IMG/VR virus record: IMGVR_UViG_3300042880_000321
Span: 1-64,000 of that record
From: a virus
Direction: 5' to 3' (one strand)
Length of the DNA stretch: 64,000 bases
Program-made: the position numbers and the translations under genes
Part shown: positions 50,811-59,474 of the stretch, in pieces
Layout: every line of letters starts with the position of its first letter
Position numbering within the stretch: position 1 is the stretch's first letter
The notes under the pieces: model-generated
Told to the model about the DNA's origin: nothing
The model's database searches: none
What the model saw: only the letters and a program-made list of their open reading frames with translations

Positions 50811-51677
50811 TTATTCACCGAATACAAACTTTCTGAGCTTCCTGACTTCCGCTTCTGATGCTTCCCCTGGGTCCGCAGCATCTAATTCTATCCGCACCGT
50901 TTCGCCAGGAAACACGGCTAGCTGTTCAGCTAGAACCTTAGCCCTAGCCTGTGCCTGCGGACTGCTATCAAAAACAATAACCCGTTTCCAGACGCGAGCA
51001 ATTTCAGCTAGCTGAAATTGCGTTACCGCTAGCCCGAACGTGGCTACCGCTCCCCGACCGACGCGAATCGCGTCCAGCGGACCCTCCACTACTATAGCCG
51101 TATCCCGTATGTACTGGTTGCCGAAAAGCAAATGTTTTTCATCAAAACATTTCTGATAGGCTTGGGCCGTTTGGTATCGCGGCTCCTGGCCGCACGCGGC
51201 CCTAGCCGTCCACGATACCGGCCTACGGTTCAAGTAGACCGGAATGAATGCTCGCATCGGGTAATCGGAGAACGGACCCGTCGCCTGGATGCCCCAATAC
51301 TTCTCTAGGTAGCCTAGATTGAAGCCACGTCCTCGGAGATAGTCTGCAACTGCCGGTACTTCGGCTATCGGCATTAAGTTAGTCGGGGGCGTGTAACGCC
51401 CGAGGGATTTGGGGGTTTCTTGTTGGACGTAGGCTCGGTCACCGAGCAGTTCGTTAATCGCAGACCACGGGGCATCCGTAAGCTCCTTTAGGAGCTTACG
51501 GATGTTCCAGTTGCCGCAGGTATAGCAGTTTGCCCAGCTTAAATCGTCCTTGATGCCGAGATGGTAATTTTCATTCGTACATCGGCCACATCGCTGTATT
51601 TGCGTCCAGCCAGATCTTGAATGTTTGTCGGTTTTCGACCAAGGGACCGAGAATCGGTCGAGGAAATCGGTTAGCAT
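50811..51677 (-). CDS. DNA primase (zinc finger plus TOPRIM)
   Basis: 288 aa. Zinc-binding start (Cys30, 33, 51, 54 in CGRC ... CYTC), an intervening region, then TOPRIM motif VVEGPLDAIR and VIVFDSS. Shorter than bacterial DnaG (~580 aa). The gene carries two of the longest internal palindromes of the window: 51473-51504 (15-bp arms) and 50998-51021 (24-bp perfect palindrome). Confidence 0.85.
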   Translation of the reverse strand: MLTDFLDRFSVPWSKTDKHSRSGWTQIQRCGRCTNENYHLGIKDDLSWANCYTCGNWNIRKLLKELTDAPWSAINELLGDRAYVQQETPKSLGRYTPPTNLMPIAEVPAVADYLRGRGFNLGYLEKYWGIQATGPFSDYPMRAFIPVYLNRRPVSWTARAACGQEPRYQTAQAYQKCFDEKHLLFGNQYIRDTAIVVEGPLDAIRVGRGAVATFGLAVTQFQLAEIARVWKRVIVFDSSPQAQARAKVLAEQLAVFPGETVRIELDAADPGEASEAEVRKLRKFVFGE

Positions 51678-51680
51678 ACA

Positions 51681-51908
51681 TTACTCTTCCACCCACCCAC
51701 TACTTGCACTTGCTCGCCACTTAGCCCCCGAGAGCGTCGTGACGCTCCCTGTAGCCACTTCCGTTATCCGGCCATTTCCTAAAACGGCACACTTAAACTT
51801 CCTGCCCTCTCGAACCTGAAGCAAGGCTTTGCTCCCTACTATAACGGCAGCCAAATACCCCTGTACAAAGTAGTCTTGCTGTTCTTCATCATACTCCAGC
51901 TTGAGCAT
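51681..51908 (-). CDS. hypothetical protein, 75 aa
   Basis: Start at 51908, one base after the previous stop. Beta-rich small protein (YLAAVIVGSKALLQVREGRKFK). Function unknown. In the primase operon. Confidence 0.55.
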   Translation of the reverse strand: MLKLEYDEEQQDYFVQGYLAAVIVGSKALLQVREGRKFKCAVLGNGRITEVATGSVTTLSGAKWRASASSGWVEE

Positions 51909-51909
51909 A

Positions 51910-52155
51910 TCAAACCTCGAACTCCCGTAGCCCGTCAATTGCCTTGTGTGCCGCATCTAAAACGCTAGCGAGATCCGAAGCGGCGTTTATCGACCATCCA
52001 GTCGATGAACGCAGCACCATAAATGTTTCGTCGCCCGGTAACTGGTTTTCGAACGATATGTCTAGGATTTCCGTCTCGTCGGTGCTTCCTAGAGTATTAC
52101 CGTCTTGGGTCAATTGGACTTTGGCTTCTGATAGCCTTATTTTGTAGTCTTTCAT
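51910..52155 (-). CDS. hypothetical protein, 81 aa
   Basis: Start at 52155 (MKDYKIRLSEAKVQL), two bases after the previous stop. Small alpha/beta protein (TFMVLRSSTGWSINAASDL). No family recognised. Confidence 0.55.
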   Translation of the reverse strand: MKDYKIRLSEAKVQLTQDGNTLGSTDETEILDISFENQLPGDETFMVLRSSTGWSINAASDLASVLDAAHKAIDGLREFEV

Positions 52156-52157
52156 GC

Positions 52158-52703
52158 TTACCCTCGCTCCGCAAATCGACGGATATCCGTCAGATACTTC
52201 TTCCACTTCGGATGCTCCAGATGGAATACCCGCATTCGCGGGCTACCATAGACTGCCAGCACCGTGAACCACTCGTAGACGAATTCCCTCGCCGTAGGCA
52301 AGAAGCTATGCTCCCTGCCTTTGGCTACCTGAAACAAGTATTCGGTATACCGAATCAATGCATCGGCGACGTATTCCGGATCGATATCGTTACCGGCTTC
52401 CGCTATCCGCTCGCTTACGTCTAAAGCCATCTGCGATACCGGCACCTTCCTCGCCACCGGATCAAACTGCATTTCATGCAGTAGTTCCGAGAGGCGACTG
52501 ACAACGGATTCCGACTTCATTTGGAACGGTTGCCGAGCTAGGTAATTCTGAAGCTGGATAGCTTCGTCGTAAGAAATCCGCCGCAGAACTTGCTTCCACG
52601 ACTCAATTTTGGATTTACCACTTGTTAATTGAGTATACCTGGAATGCAAGACTGCGGCGGGTGTGCCTGTTTGTTCTGTGTGTCTGAGTTGACCGAATGT
52701 CAT
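52158..52703 (-). CDS. hypothetical protein, 181 aa
   Basis: ATG at 52703 chosen from the ATGA overlap with the protease gene; a 21-residue longer frame exists. Helical, with QVLRRISYDEAIQLQNYL and EYVADALIRYTEYLFQVAK. Function unknown; in the replication operon. Confidence 0.55.
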   Translation of the reverse strand: MTFGQLRHTEQTGTPAAVLHSRYTQLTSGKSKIESWKQVLRRISYDEAIQLQNYLARQPFQMKSESVVSRLSELLHEMQFDPVARKVPVSQMALDVSERIAEAGNDIDPEYVADALIRYTEYLFQVAKGREHSFLPTAREFVYEWFTVLAVYGSPRMRVFHLEHPKWKKYLTDIRRFAERG

Positions 52704-53368
52704 TTGTTTATCACCGATTCGAGCATTTGCTTTAGTCTGCTGCCGGCCCCGCACCTTGCTGGCCATGTGACGTTACGCTTGCCGTCTTCTGCTGGATACC
52801 AAGCACTTCCGCCTGAGATGATACCGACGATCTTATCGTCGAGTATCATCGCCCCGCCTGACATACCCGGCATAACAACAGCATCACTATAGACTTCATT
52901 GCTATGAACAAAGGAAACAATTCCGGAAGTTTTCCGAAGTTTTCCGGAAGCGAAGCCGATAAAAGAAGCGCGTACCGTAGAAGGGGCGTATTCTACGCCA
53001 ATAGTCGATACGCCGTCTACCGGCGATAACGGCAGCACGGTGTACTTATGCTTGCCTGTGGGGCTCTCTAGCAACGCTATATCGGCGTCGAAATCGACGT
53101 TGGTGACCTTAGCCTGCGGAATGTCGTCGGTCGCATCGTTACCTAGCTTGTAGGCATAACCGGCGTAGACGGTTTTGTCTTTTAGCTGTACAACATGCCA
53201 CGCTGTTCCGTAGTAGGTTGTCTTGTCGTCTTGGTGAATGACGACGGCGGTGCCTTGGGCACCGTCTGGGGTATAAATACGGAAGATGCCGTTCTTCGTA
53301 GGATCTATGGCGAATAGATCCGAAGTGATGAAAATCAGGACAAGGATTGACATAATTCGCGCAACCAC
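52700..53368 (-). CDS. secreted trypsin-like serine protease
   Basis: 222 aa, GTG at 53368 with AAGGA upstream; ATG at 53353 is an alternative. Signal peptide ARIMSILVLIFITSDLFA, then a trypsin-like fold with TAWHVV (His58), DFDADIALL (Asp96) and MPGMSGGAM (Ser170). Predicted periplasmic. Shorter than DegP, no PDZ domain. May cleave an envelope protein or exclude other phages; the role is unknown. An imperfect 15-bp hairpin is at 52817-52850. Confidence 0.8.
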   Translation of the reverse strand: MVARIMSILVLIFITSDLFAIDPTKNGIFRIYTPDGAQGTAVVIHQDDKTTYYGTAWHVVQLKDKTVYAGYAYKLGNDATDDIPQAKVTNVDFDADIALLESPTGKHKYTVLPLSPVDGVSTIGVEYAPSTVRASFIGFASGKLRKTSGIVSFVHSNEVYSDAVVMPGMSGGAMILDDKIVGIISGGSAWYPAEDGKRNVTWPARCGAGSRLKQMLESVINK

Positions 53369-53553
53369 TTTGGGATTCCTTTTTTGAAGATGTCGTTTCG
53401 CTGGGTCGTAATCGGCAGAGCGAGGCTAATGTCTTCCTTTATAGCACGTCGCATCAAGAAGGTCAAAAGTTCTTCTTCGGACCAATCGTTATCCTTGCAC
53501 ATCCGGCTAAAGGCAGCCTGGACAGGCTGAGGGATTTCGCGGAGGATTGTCAT
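53335..53553 (-). CDS. hypothetical protein, 72 aa
   Basis: Small helical protein (RMCKDNDWSEEELLTFLMRRAI), overlapping the helicase gene by 4 nt and the protease gene by 34 nt. No family recognised. Confidence 0.55.
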   Translation of the reverse strand: MTILREIPQPVQAAFSRMCKDNDWSEEELLTFLMRRAIKEDISLALPITTQRNDIFKKGIPKWLRELCQSLS

Positions 53554-54893
53554 TTGTTTTCCTCTATCATTTGCTCTAACATTTTATGCAAAGGTAGGCT
53601 GTTTGTCTTGGTTCCGTTTATCACTTGATCGTGTATCCCTGCCTTAGCTTGGATTGTCTTGCAGAGTTTTTCCTCAATTGTGTTTTCGGTGAGTAGGAAG
53701 ATTACATCGTTGTCCCTCGTCTGTCCAATACGATCCGTTCTGCCGGAAAGCTGTACAACTGCCCGGCTCGTCCAGGGGAGTTCTGCTACCGCAATCGTCT
53801 TAGCCGCCGTCAGTGTAATCCCAGCCGCCCCGGCGGCTATGTTGATTACTGCCAGACGTTTCTTAGGATCATTCTGAAAATTGTCTACGGCAATCGTCCT
53901 CTTGGCTGCCGGTACATCACCCTGGATGACTACTACCTCGTCCTCGTCGATAGCTCGACGTTTGACTACGTCAATCATCTGTGTGTGGGTACAAAAGACA
54001 ATCAGCTTCTCGTTCGGGTTATCGGCAAAGAACTTCCGAATCCACATCACCACGCCTCTTGCCTTAAGACGGGAAACCAGCATCAGGAGTTTCGTCAAAA
54101 GGGTCAGCTTGTCGATGCCTTTATTCTTGTAGAAATTAGCCCCGCGAACGGCACCAACATATTGACTATGCAACATGTCGTACTTTTCCTTGTGGTCTAG
54201 TTCGACGAAGTCGATCTTAACCTTCTGCTGTGGTAGGTTTAGGATAGCCTTGTCTCGCTTGAGCATGAACGGTTTGATCCGTTCATGCAGCTCCTGGAGA
54301 TTAGTAGCCCCTTGGTAAGACCAACCAAACCGGGGATCGTACTGCGGATCGCAGTACTCCCATAGATATTCTCTAGCAGAAGGAAATAGGTCAGGCCTAA
54401 TCATGTGGAGGATGCTATAAAAACAGGATGGTCTATTAGCCACCGGGGTTCCGCTCATCCCCATCACTCGTGGGCACCGTTTGGCGATAGCCATAGCAGC
54501 TTTCGTCCATCTGGTTTCGCGGTTAGCTAGTTTGTCGCATTCATCGAAGATGATGAATGCGAAACTTTGTTCTACCAACCACTCTCGCTGTGCATCCAGG
54601 ATATCGTAGTTTATGATGACGGCGTCGTGCTGTAGCTCTCCTTCGCAAAGCGTCTTACCGCGAATAATAACCGCCTTGCGGTTCAATTCAGATTCAAACT
54701 CCCGCTTCCATGCCCCTAGTACGCTAGGAGGGCATACAATGAGTATCGGCCATTTATCTAATTTTTCAGCATAGAGCACGCAACTGAGCGTTTTTCCCAT
54801 GCCTACAGCGTCGGCTATTAGTATGCGGCCATCGTTAGCCACAGCAAAATCCACCGCTTCTAGTTGATGTGGTTTAGGGGTTTTTCGGGTCAT
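53550..54893 (-). CDS. SNF2/SF2-type helicase
   Basis: 447 aa. Motif I AVGMGKT, motif II FDECDK (DECD, a DExx variant), motif III GMSGTPVANRP, and the C-terminal lobe with motif V/VI region VVQLSGRTDRIGQT. Length and order match phage SNF2-type DNA translocases. Role: remodelling at replication forks or displacement of bound proteins. Contains 10- and 11-bp internal inverted repeats (54263-54288, 54535-54562). Confidence 0.85.
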   Translation of the reverse strand: MTRKTPKPHQLEAVDFAVANDGRILIADAVGMGKTLSCVLYAEKLDKWPILIVCPPSVLGAWKREFESELNRKAVIIRGKTLCEGELQHDAVIINYDILDAQREWLVEQSFAFIIFDECDKLANRETRWTKAAMAIAKRCPRVMGMSGTPVANRPSCFYSILHMIRPDLFPSAREYLWEYCDPQYDPRFGWSYQGATNLQELHERIKPFMLKRDKAILNLPQQKVKIDFVELDHKEKYDMLHSQYVGAVRGANFYKNKGIDKLTLLTKLLMLVSRLKARGVVMWIRKFFADNPNEKLIVFCTHTQMIDVVKRRAIDEDEVVVIQGDVPAAKRTIAVDNFQNDPKKRLAVINIAAGAAGITLTAAKTIAVAELPWTSRAVVQLSGRTDRIGQTRDNDVIFLLTENTIEEKLCKTIQAKAGIHDQVINGTKTNSLPLHKMLEQMIEENK

Positions 54894-54894
54894 A

Positions 54895-55359
54895 TTAACT
54901 GATTACGACTTTTCTAACTCTTCGCCGTTCTGCGACCTTATCTACGAGTCCATTAAGAATCTCGGTCACCGTTTTCTCGGGCAAGCCGGCTTTGTCGGCC
55001 AGTCCTTTGACCGTGGTAACCATACACCGGCTACCGACCCATGTATCTACGATAGCCTGCTCGTCGGCATCTAGTGGAATATTTACCGAAACATCTACCA
55101 ATTCGCGGGATGCTGTCTTCCGCTTGCGTTGCTGGCGGTTCATGTAGGAAAAGGCGCAAATCTTCGCAAATGCCATCGGCGACCCTCTGCTAGCATCGTA
55201 TCTATCTTGATAAGTAAGCCAGTAAACACAAAAACCAGCGAAATAATCAGAGTATTCTAGCTGCATTTTATGGAACGCGCGCCATTGCCTATGTAGAATA
55301 GAGTGCACGAATAACGCACAGCCGTTAAACTCTTTCGGATCGATCTGAATGTCTTGCAT
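54895..55359 (-). CDS. sigma70-like factor (putative)
   Basis: 154 aa from ATG at 55359 with AAGGA upstream. Residues ~35-85 resemble sigma region 2 (AGFCVYWLTYQDRYDASRGSPMAFAKI), and the C-terminal part has an HTH-like VKGLADKAGLPEKTVTEILN. Shorter than usual group 4 sigma factors (~170-200 aa). First gene of the replication operon, so a regulatory role fits. Identity uncertain; a general DNA-binding protein is the alternative. Confidence 0.45.
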   Translation of the reverse strand: MQDIQIDPKEFNGCALFVHSILHRQWRAFHKMQLEYSDYFAGFCVYWLTYQDRYDASRGSPMAFAKICAFSYMNRQQRKRKTASRELVDVSVNIPLDADEQAIVDTWVGSRCMVTTVKGLADKAGLPEKTVTEILNGLVDKVAERRRVRKVVIS

Positions 55360-55409
55360 AGTAACTGGTGTCCTTCTGTTGGTGTTGGGTGTCGGAATGA
55401 CGGTGCCTG

Positions 55410-55437
55410 ATTCTAGCCATCGGCCTAGCCGATGCAA
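55410..55437 (-). promoter_or_regulatory. promoter of the replication operon
   Basis: Minus strand TTGCAT (55437-55432), 16-nt spacer, TAGAAT (55415-55410), 51 nt before the first gene. The spacer holds most of a CATCGGC/GCCGATG inverted repeat (55418-55434), a possible operator. Confidence 0.55.
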
Positions 55438-55467
55438 GGTGCCGGGCAACTAAAAAGGGGAAATAAT

Positions 55468-56142
55468 TTGGCGAGAATACTTGTTACTTCTTGTAGCCAT
55501 GCGCCGTGTATGCTGCCGCAGTTTCCTAAATTTCTTGAAAAGGTGTACGCCAAATACAATTGCAACCGGTTTATTCATCTAGGTGATTTAGTAGATAATG
55601 CTGCTATTTCTTACCATGAGAAACATCCAGGGCTGTCTAGTGCCCCCGAAGAGTACAAGAAAGCAAAGAAACAGATCCAGGAGTTAGTCAAACGGTTCCC
55701 TAAAGCCGACTTGCTTTTGGGGAACCATGACGCTCTAGGCGAGAGGCAAGCGAAGACTATTGGGCTACTGCCCGAGTGGCTTCGAGATTTCAACGACATT
55801 TGGGGCTTACCTAAATCCTGGACAGTGCATCCTCGATTCCATGAGCTAGAAGTCGATGGAACGATTTTTATGCACGGAGATTCAGGTAAGGGAGGGCAGT
55901 TTGGTGCCATAAAGACGGCTATGGCTAAGTTCCAGAACGTGGTCGCCGGCCATTTGCACGGAGAAGCCGGGGCATGGTACTACGCCAACGGAAACGCTCG
56001 CGTTTTCGGTATGAACGCCGGTTGCGGAGTCGATCATAAAGCCTTGTCGCAGGAATACGGTCGCAAGTTCACCAAGAAGCCGATAGTCGGCTGTGGGGTG
56101 TTGTTGGACGGTCTGCCCTGCTTCATTCCGATGGAAATCTAG
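55468..56142 (+). CDS. calcineurin-like metallophosphoesterase
   Basis: 224 aa with TTG start at 55468, preceded by AAGGGG at good spacing. Motifs in order: TSCSHAP (D/H variant), GDLVDN, GNHD, MHGDSG, GHLHGE. Class includes phage phosphatases and nucleases. Distinct from the SbcD-like gene. First of the plus-strand block 55468-57933. Confidence 0.8.
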   Translation: MARILVTSCSHAPCMLPQFPKFLEKVYAKYNCNRFIHLGDLVDNAAISYHEKHPGLSSAPEEYKKAKKQIQELVKRFPKADLLLGNHDALGERQAKTIGLLPEWLRDFNDIWGLPKSWTVHPRFHELEVDGTIFMHGDSGKGGQFGAIKTAMAKFQNVVAGHLHGEAGAWYYANGNARVFGMNAGCGVDHKALSQEYGRKFTKKPIVGCGVLLDGLPCFIPMEI

Positions 56143-56439
56143 ATGCCGGATATCCACCCCAAACGCATAAAAATCAACGGTAAATACTGGACTTTGGTCA
56201 GTGCGGTGATACCCGGCTACGACGGGTTGGCGGAAAATAACCCTAAAACAACCAAAAAGCACATTTGGATCAATTCAAATACAAAAGGACTCGATCTTCT
56301 GGACACCATCATTCACGAATGCACCCATTGTGCCGTTCCCCGGTGGTCGGAGCCTGCGGTACTGGAGTTCGCAAGCGATCTAGCAAAAATACTGTGGGAT
56401 CTCGGCTACCGTTCCACAGAACTGGGTGATGAGGACTGA
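56143..56439 (+). CDS. small HExxH metalloprotease-like protein
   Basis: 98 aa, start directly after the previous stop. LDTIIHECTHCAVPRW gives the HExxH zinc motif, as in SprT- or ImmA-like small metalloproteases. Too small for a full SprT; substrate unknown. An AGGTATAATATACCT palindrome containing a TATAAT box lies just downstream (56442-56456). Confidence 0.7.
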   Translation: MPDIHPKRIKINGKYWTLVSAVIPGYDGLAENNPKTTKKHIWINSNTKGLDLLDTIIHECTHCAVPRWSEPAVLEFASDLAKILWDLGYRSTELGDED

Positions 56440-56498
56440 TGAGGTATAATATACCTGTACCCGGCACCTTGATACTCTAACCGCCAGAAAGCCAGCTA

Positions 56499-57155
56499 AT
56501 GGCACGTAAACGACGATCTTCTGATCCAGTTGAGCAAGTTGATGAGCATCCTGTCCACGTTTCTAAGAGGCTCCGGCTCAATGGCTCGCAGGAGCGAGCG
56601 TGTGAGGCGGTAAGGGAGTACCCGGTATCTTGCTTTATCGGAAACGCAGGCCCCGGTAAGTCTTTTGTGGCCTTGTATATGGCCCGAGAACTACTACAGA
56701 ACGGCGATGCCGTTAAAGTAGTGGTAGTCAGATCGCCCTTAGAAGTCTCTAGAGGTAAGTGTGGCTACATCCCAGGCGACCTTGCCGCCAAGATGGCACC
56801 TTGGGCCGCTAGTTCTTTCGCTATCGCGAAAGAACTTGGCATCGACAAGAACTTGGAGATATTCCCGCTGTCCTTTATTCAGGGAATGACGTTTACCGAT
56901 ACGGTAGTCATCGTAGAAGAGTGCCAGTCCTTGACTTTGCCTGAGTTCGAAGCAGTCGTTACACGACTAGGACTCGGATCTACGATGATCTTTACCGGCG
57001 ACCCTCACCAAGATTTAGCCCGGAGCAACGGATTAGTTCCGTTTTTGGAGAGGATGGAAAACGTCCGAAGTGTGGCTATCGTCCGCTTCGATCCAAAAGA
57101 CAACCAACGGCATCCGGTGGTAAGGGAAATTTGCGAAGCCTTGTGGAACGATTGA
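56499..57155 (+). CDS. PhoH-like ATPase
   Basis: 218 aa. Walker A GNAGPGKS (48-55), later VEECQSLT and FTGDPHQ, with the PhoH stretch VRSPLEVSRGKCGYIPGDL. PhoH ATPases are common in phages; function not settled (RNA helicase-like). An 11-bp inverted repeat with 4-nt loop lies at 56811-56836. Confidence 0.85.
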   Translation: MARKRRSSDPVEQVDEHPVHVSKRLRLNGSQERACEAVREYPVSCFIGNAGPGKSFVALYMARELLQNGDAVKVVVVRSPLEVSRGKCGYIPGDLAAKMAPWAASSFAIAKELGIDKNLEIFPLSFIQGMTFTDTVVIVEECQSLTLPEFEAVVTRLGLGSTMIFTGDPHQDLARSNGLVPFLERMENVRSVAIVRFDPKDNQRHPVVREICEALWND

Positions 57156-57169
57156 TTCCGGTGTACAAT
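57141..57169 (+). promoter_or_regulatory. promoter for 57256-57933
   Basis: TTGTGG (57141-57146), 17-nt spacer, TACAAT (57164-57169), overlapping the end of phoH-like gene. An 86-nt leader to the next gene would result. Confidence 0.5.
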
Positions 57170-57255
57170 TACGGATCTAAGCACTCTAGCGAAGATACCT
57201 TATACTTAGGTAAATTTGGTTCGATTAACTTTATTTGATTTAGGGTACGACAAAG

Positions 57256-57933
57256 ATGGGAATGATTACTGAATTGGATCTCCAAGACCAAGTTGTCATC
57301 GGCGGAGAAAAGATCGCTGTCCATAAGTGGCAGCTAAACAATCAGCATTTGCAGCAATTCTGCTACGTGCTGAGTCGATTGCAGATGGCAATCCTTGAGA
57401 TGGACTCGAACAACAGCACCGGTCAAATGATCGGAGATGACTCGGAAGCGATCAACCAAGATTGGAAGCGAGCGAAGCTAGAATGGGACTTGGCCAAGAA
57501 GTATCGAAATTTAGCGCCAGCTTCGCAGGAAAAACTCTTGACCGTTTTGGCTATCACCGATAATGAGCAACTCCGCACAGTAAACGTCAAGTGTCGCCGT
57601 GTAATCACTGCCATTGCAACTTTGTTGCAAAAAGTTTTGTTTAGTGACTCCGCTAAATTGCAATACGGCATCGGAGATCGGGATATCAAGCGCTTCGAAG
57701 AGCACATGCTTTACGTCGAAGAATTGGTTGTCATCTACATTGGAGATGGTACCGACAAGAACACAGGCTTGAGCATCCCTGCTCACGAGCACCTCGGAAT
57801 CGTGATTCCACCTATCAACCTGCACGAAGCGGTTGTTTCTGAGCCTTCGCCGGGAGCTGTAGGTACTCCAAGTCAAGATGCCGTGGATACACCGTCTACC
57901 GTCCCTGCTTCGGGTAGCAACACGAAGAAGTAA
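57256..57933 (+). CDS. hypothetical protein, probably highly expressed, 225 aa
   Basis: Soluble helical protein with a Thr/Pro/Ser-rich tail. Sequence around 120-165 (GDRDIKRFEEHMLYVEELVVIYIGDG) not recognised. Own promoter candidate and strong terminator; codon choice is more restricted and it appears to lack internal hairpins, like the capsid genes. Could be a structural or an abundant early protein. Confidence 0.65.
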   Translation: MGMITELDLQDQVVIGGEKIAVHKWQLNNQHLQQFCYVLSRLQMAILEMDSNNSTGQMIGDDSEAINQDWKRAKLEWDLAKKYRNLAPASQEKLLTVLAITDNEQLRTVNVKCRRVITAIATLLQKVLFSDSAKLQYGIGDRDIKRFEEHMLYVEELVVIYIGDGTDKNTGLSIPAHEHLGIVIPPINLHEAVVSEPSPGAVGTPSQDAVDTPSTVPASGSNTKK

Positions 57934-57970
57934 TGCGGGCTAGGCCTAGGGAATGGCAAGTGCCGTTCGG

Positions 57971-57996
57971 AAAGACCCGCGAAAGCGGGTCTTTTT
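57971..57996 (+). terminator. intrinsic terminator between convergent blocks
   Basis: AAAGACCCGC / GCGGGTCTTT (10-bp stem, GAAA loop) then a T run (57992-57996). Ends the plus-strand unit and overlaps the stop of the convergent gene. Confidence 0.88.
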
Positions 57997-58222
57997 ATTC
58001 GATCTCCGGTTCTTCCGCCACCGCGAGGATTCCTGAACAGAATCCTCGCAACCATGCGGACGGCTCCGGAAATAGAAGCGGCCTGCCCGTTAGCTTGGCT
58101 ATAGCGTTACACAAATGCGGCCATTCATCGCTGGTTCCGCTAATACAGCCGCGTGCGGCTTGGTCTATCTGTAGCCAATCATGTGGCGTAAGGGAAGCTA
58201 GGCGTTCTTGTGGAGTGCTCAT
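57995..58222 (-). CDS. hypothetical protein, 75 aa
   Basis: Small acidic protein (HDWLQIDQAARGCISG). Coupled to the gene upstream by a 4-nt overlap. No family recognised. Confidence 0.55.
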   Translation of the reverse strand: MSTPQERLASLTPHDWLQIDQAARGCISGTSDEWPHLCNAIAKLTGRPLLFPEPSAWLRGFCSGILAVAEEPEIE

Positions 58223-58680
58223 TCGCCGTTCTCTTGTTTTTTCCCATTGCGTCGTCTCCGACGACGATGCTGCTCGGTACTGATACCCTGAAGCATGGGA
58301 ATAGTTGATGGTCGCATGGTACGGACCTCCCGTAACACGTCTTCATTACTGCCCGACAGCCACAGCAACGGCACGCCGTTGGGGCTAATCAGAATCCATT
58401 GCTGCGTCAGCTTGTTGATTTTTCTATGAAAAACCAACTCTAAGCCCGTCACCTTGGTTACCTCTTTGACCCATTGCGGTACTTCCGGCACCGGTGCCGG
58501 GGGATCAACCGGCTTCGGCCTTAGCCGAGGACGGTTCATCAATACCTGCTTCACAAGCCGGATATCGTAGCCAGTCATTTCGACCAACTTATCCCAGTTG
58601 CAATCATCGCCTAGCAGCCTAGCAGCGGCCATGATGGCTTGGACGGCTTTGAGGTTAGGGCGAAGAAGGTTACGGGGCAT
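58219..58680 (-). CDS. hypothetical protein, 153 aa
   Basis: ATG at 58680 in a TAATG overlap with the fucosyltransferase gene; a longer frame is less likely. Pro-rich middle, and a helix-turn-helix-like stretch (WDKLVEMTGYDIRLVKQVLMNRPR) in the first half; C-terminus very basic (RRRRRRNGKK). DNA binding is plausible. Confidence 0.6.
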   Translation of the reverse strand: MPRNLLRPNLKAVQAIMAAARLLGDDCNWDKLVEMTGYDIRLVKQVLMNRPRLRPKPVDPPAPVPEVPQWVKEVTKVTGLELVFHRKINKLTQQWILISPNGVPLLWLSGSNEDVLREVRTMRPSTIPMLQGISTEQHRRRRRRNGKKQENGE

Positions 58681-59474
58681 TAGATTCCTACCCATTCTGG
58701 GTACATAAGTTCCGGGGCGGACGAATGCCGTGTCCACTGGTTAGGGTAAATTACGTTGCTAGACTTGGAAAACCTAGCTCCCCACCAGCTAAAGGAACTG
58801 TTCGCTATGATGTGCGCATCGCACAAACTCATAAGGGCTAACGTGTCCATTGCGTCCATATCCACTACGTGAGTGTTATACGGCCCTCTGGGGATGTAGG
58901 CGTGAAGGTTGTCTCGGACGTATTCTACGTCCTCGGTAGCAACAAACACAGAGGTAGGGGAATATTTAGCCATAACTTGCATAGCAAGTTGGTAATAATC
59001 TTCGCCAAGTACCCCATGATGGGCGAATGCATTCGGGTTGGTGACGTAGTCGCCTCTTCTGATGTGCACCATCACCGAATAGCCGGGTTTGGATAGACCT
59101 GGCTGCCTTTCTAGGTGCATAATTCTGCGGTCGAGCAATCGGCTCAAAAACAAGTCAGCAATTTCATCGGTTACGATGTCTTTGTTCTGAAAATAGCCGT
59201 GAAGAATGTAATCGTCGGAGACGATTCCGTTACGGTCGATAGAGTTCCACTCCAAACGTGTTGCAGAGGCCGTAGCGGCCCCGCAGACAGCACCAAACGG
59301 TTCAAGGGCATAATCACGGGGTGTGATGCCCGGAGTGTTCTTGAGGGCTTCTAGCCACGTAGGATCGCAAATAACATTGTCGATGTTATTTTGCTTGGCA
59401 AAATTGAGGGCGGCGGCGTACTGGAAAAGAGTATTTCCCAGGCCGCCTATGATTAGTGGATAGACGGTACTCAT
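58680..59474 (-). CDS. alpha-1,2-fucosyltransferase-like glycosyltransferase (GT11)
   Basis: 264 aa. Family 11 motifs: GGLGNTLFQYA (10-20), HIRRGDYV (137-144, GDP-fucose binding) and HIIANSSFSWWGA (221-233). Transfers fucose (or a related sugar) to a galactose-like acceptor. Length matches GT11 enzymes. Coupled to 59471-59626 by ATGA. Part of a glycan-modifying set with 3133, 28726, 31714 and 62681. Confidence 0.88.
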   Translation of the reverse strand: MSTVYPLIIGGLGNTLFQYAAALNFAKQNNIDNVICDPTWLEALKNTPGITPRDYALEPFGAVCGAATASATRLEWNSIDRNGIVSDDYILHGYFQNKDIVTDEIADLFLSRLLDRRIMHLERQPGLSKPGYSVMVHIRRGDYVTNPNAFAHHGVLGEDYYQLAMQVMAKYSPTSVFVATEDVEYVRDNLHAYIPRGPYNTHVVDMDAMDTLALMSLCDAHIIANSSFSWWGARFSKSSNVIYPNQWTRHSSAPELMYPEWVGI

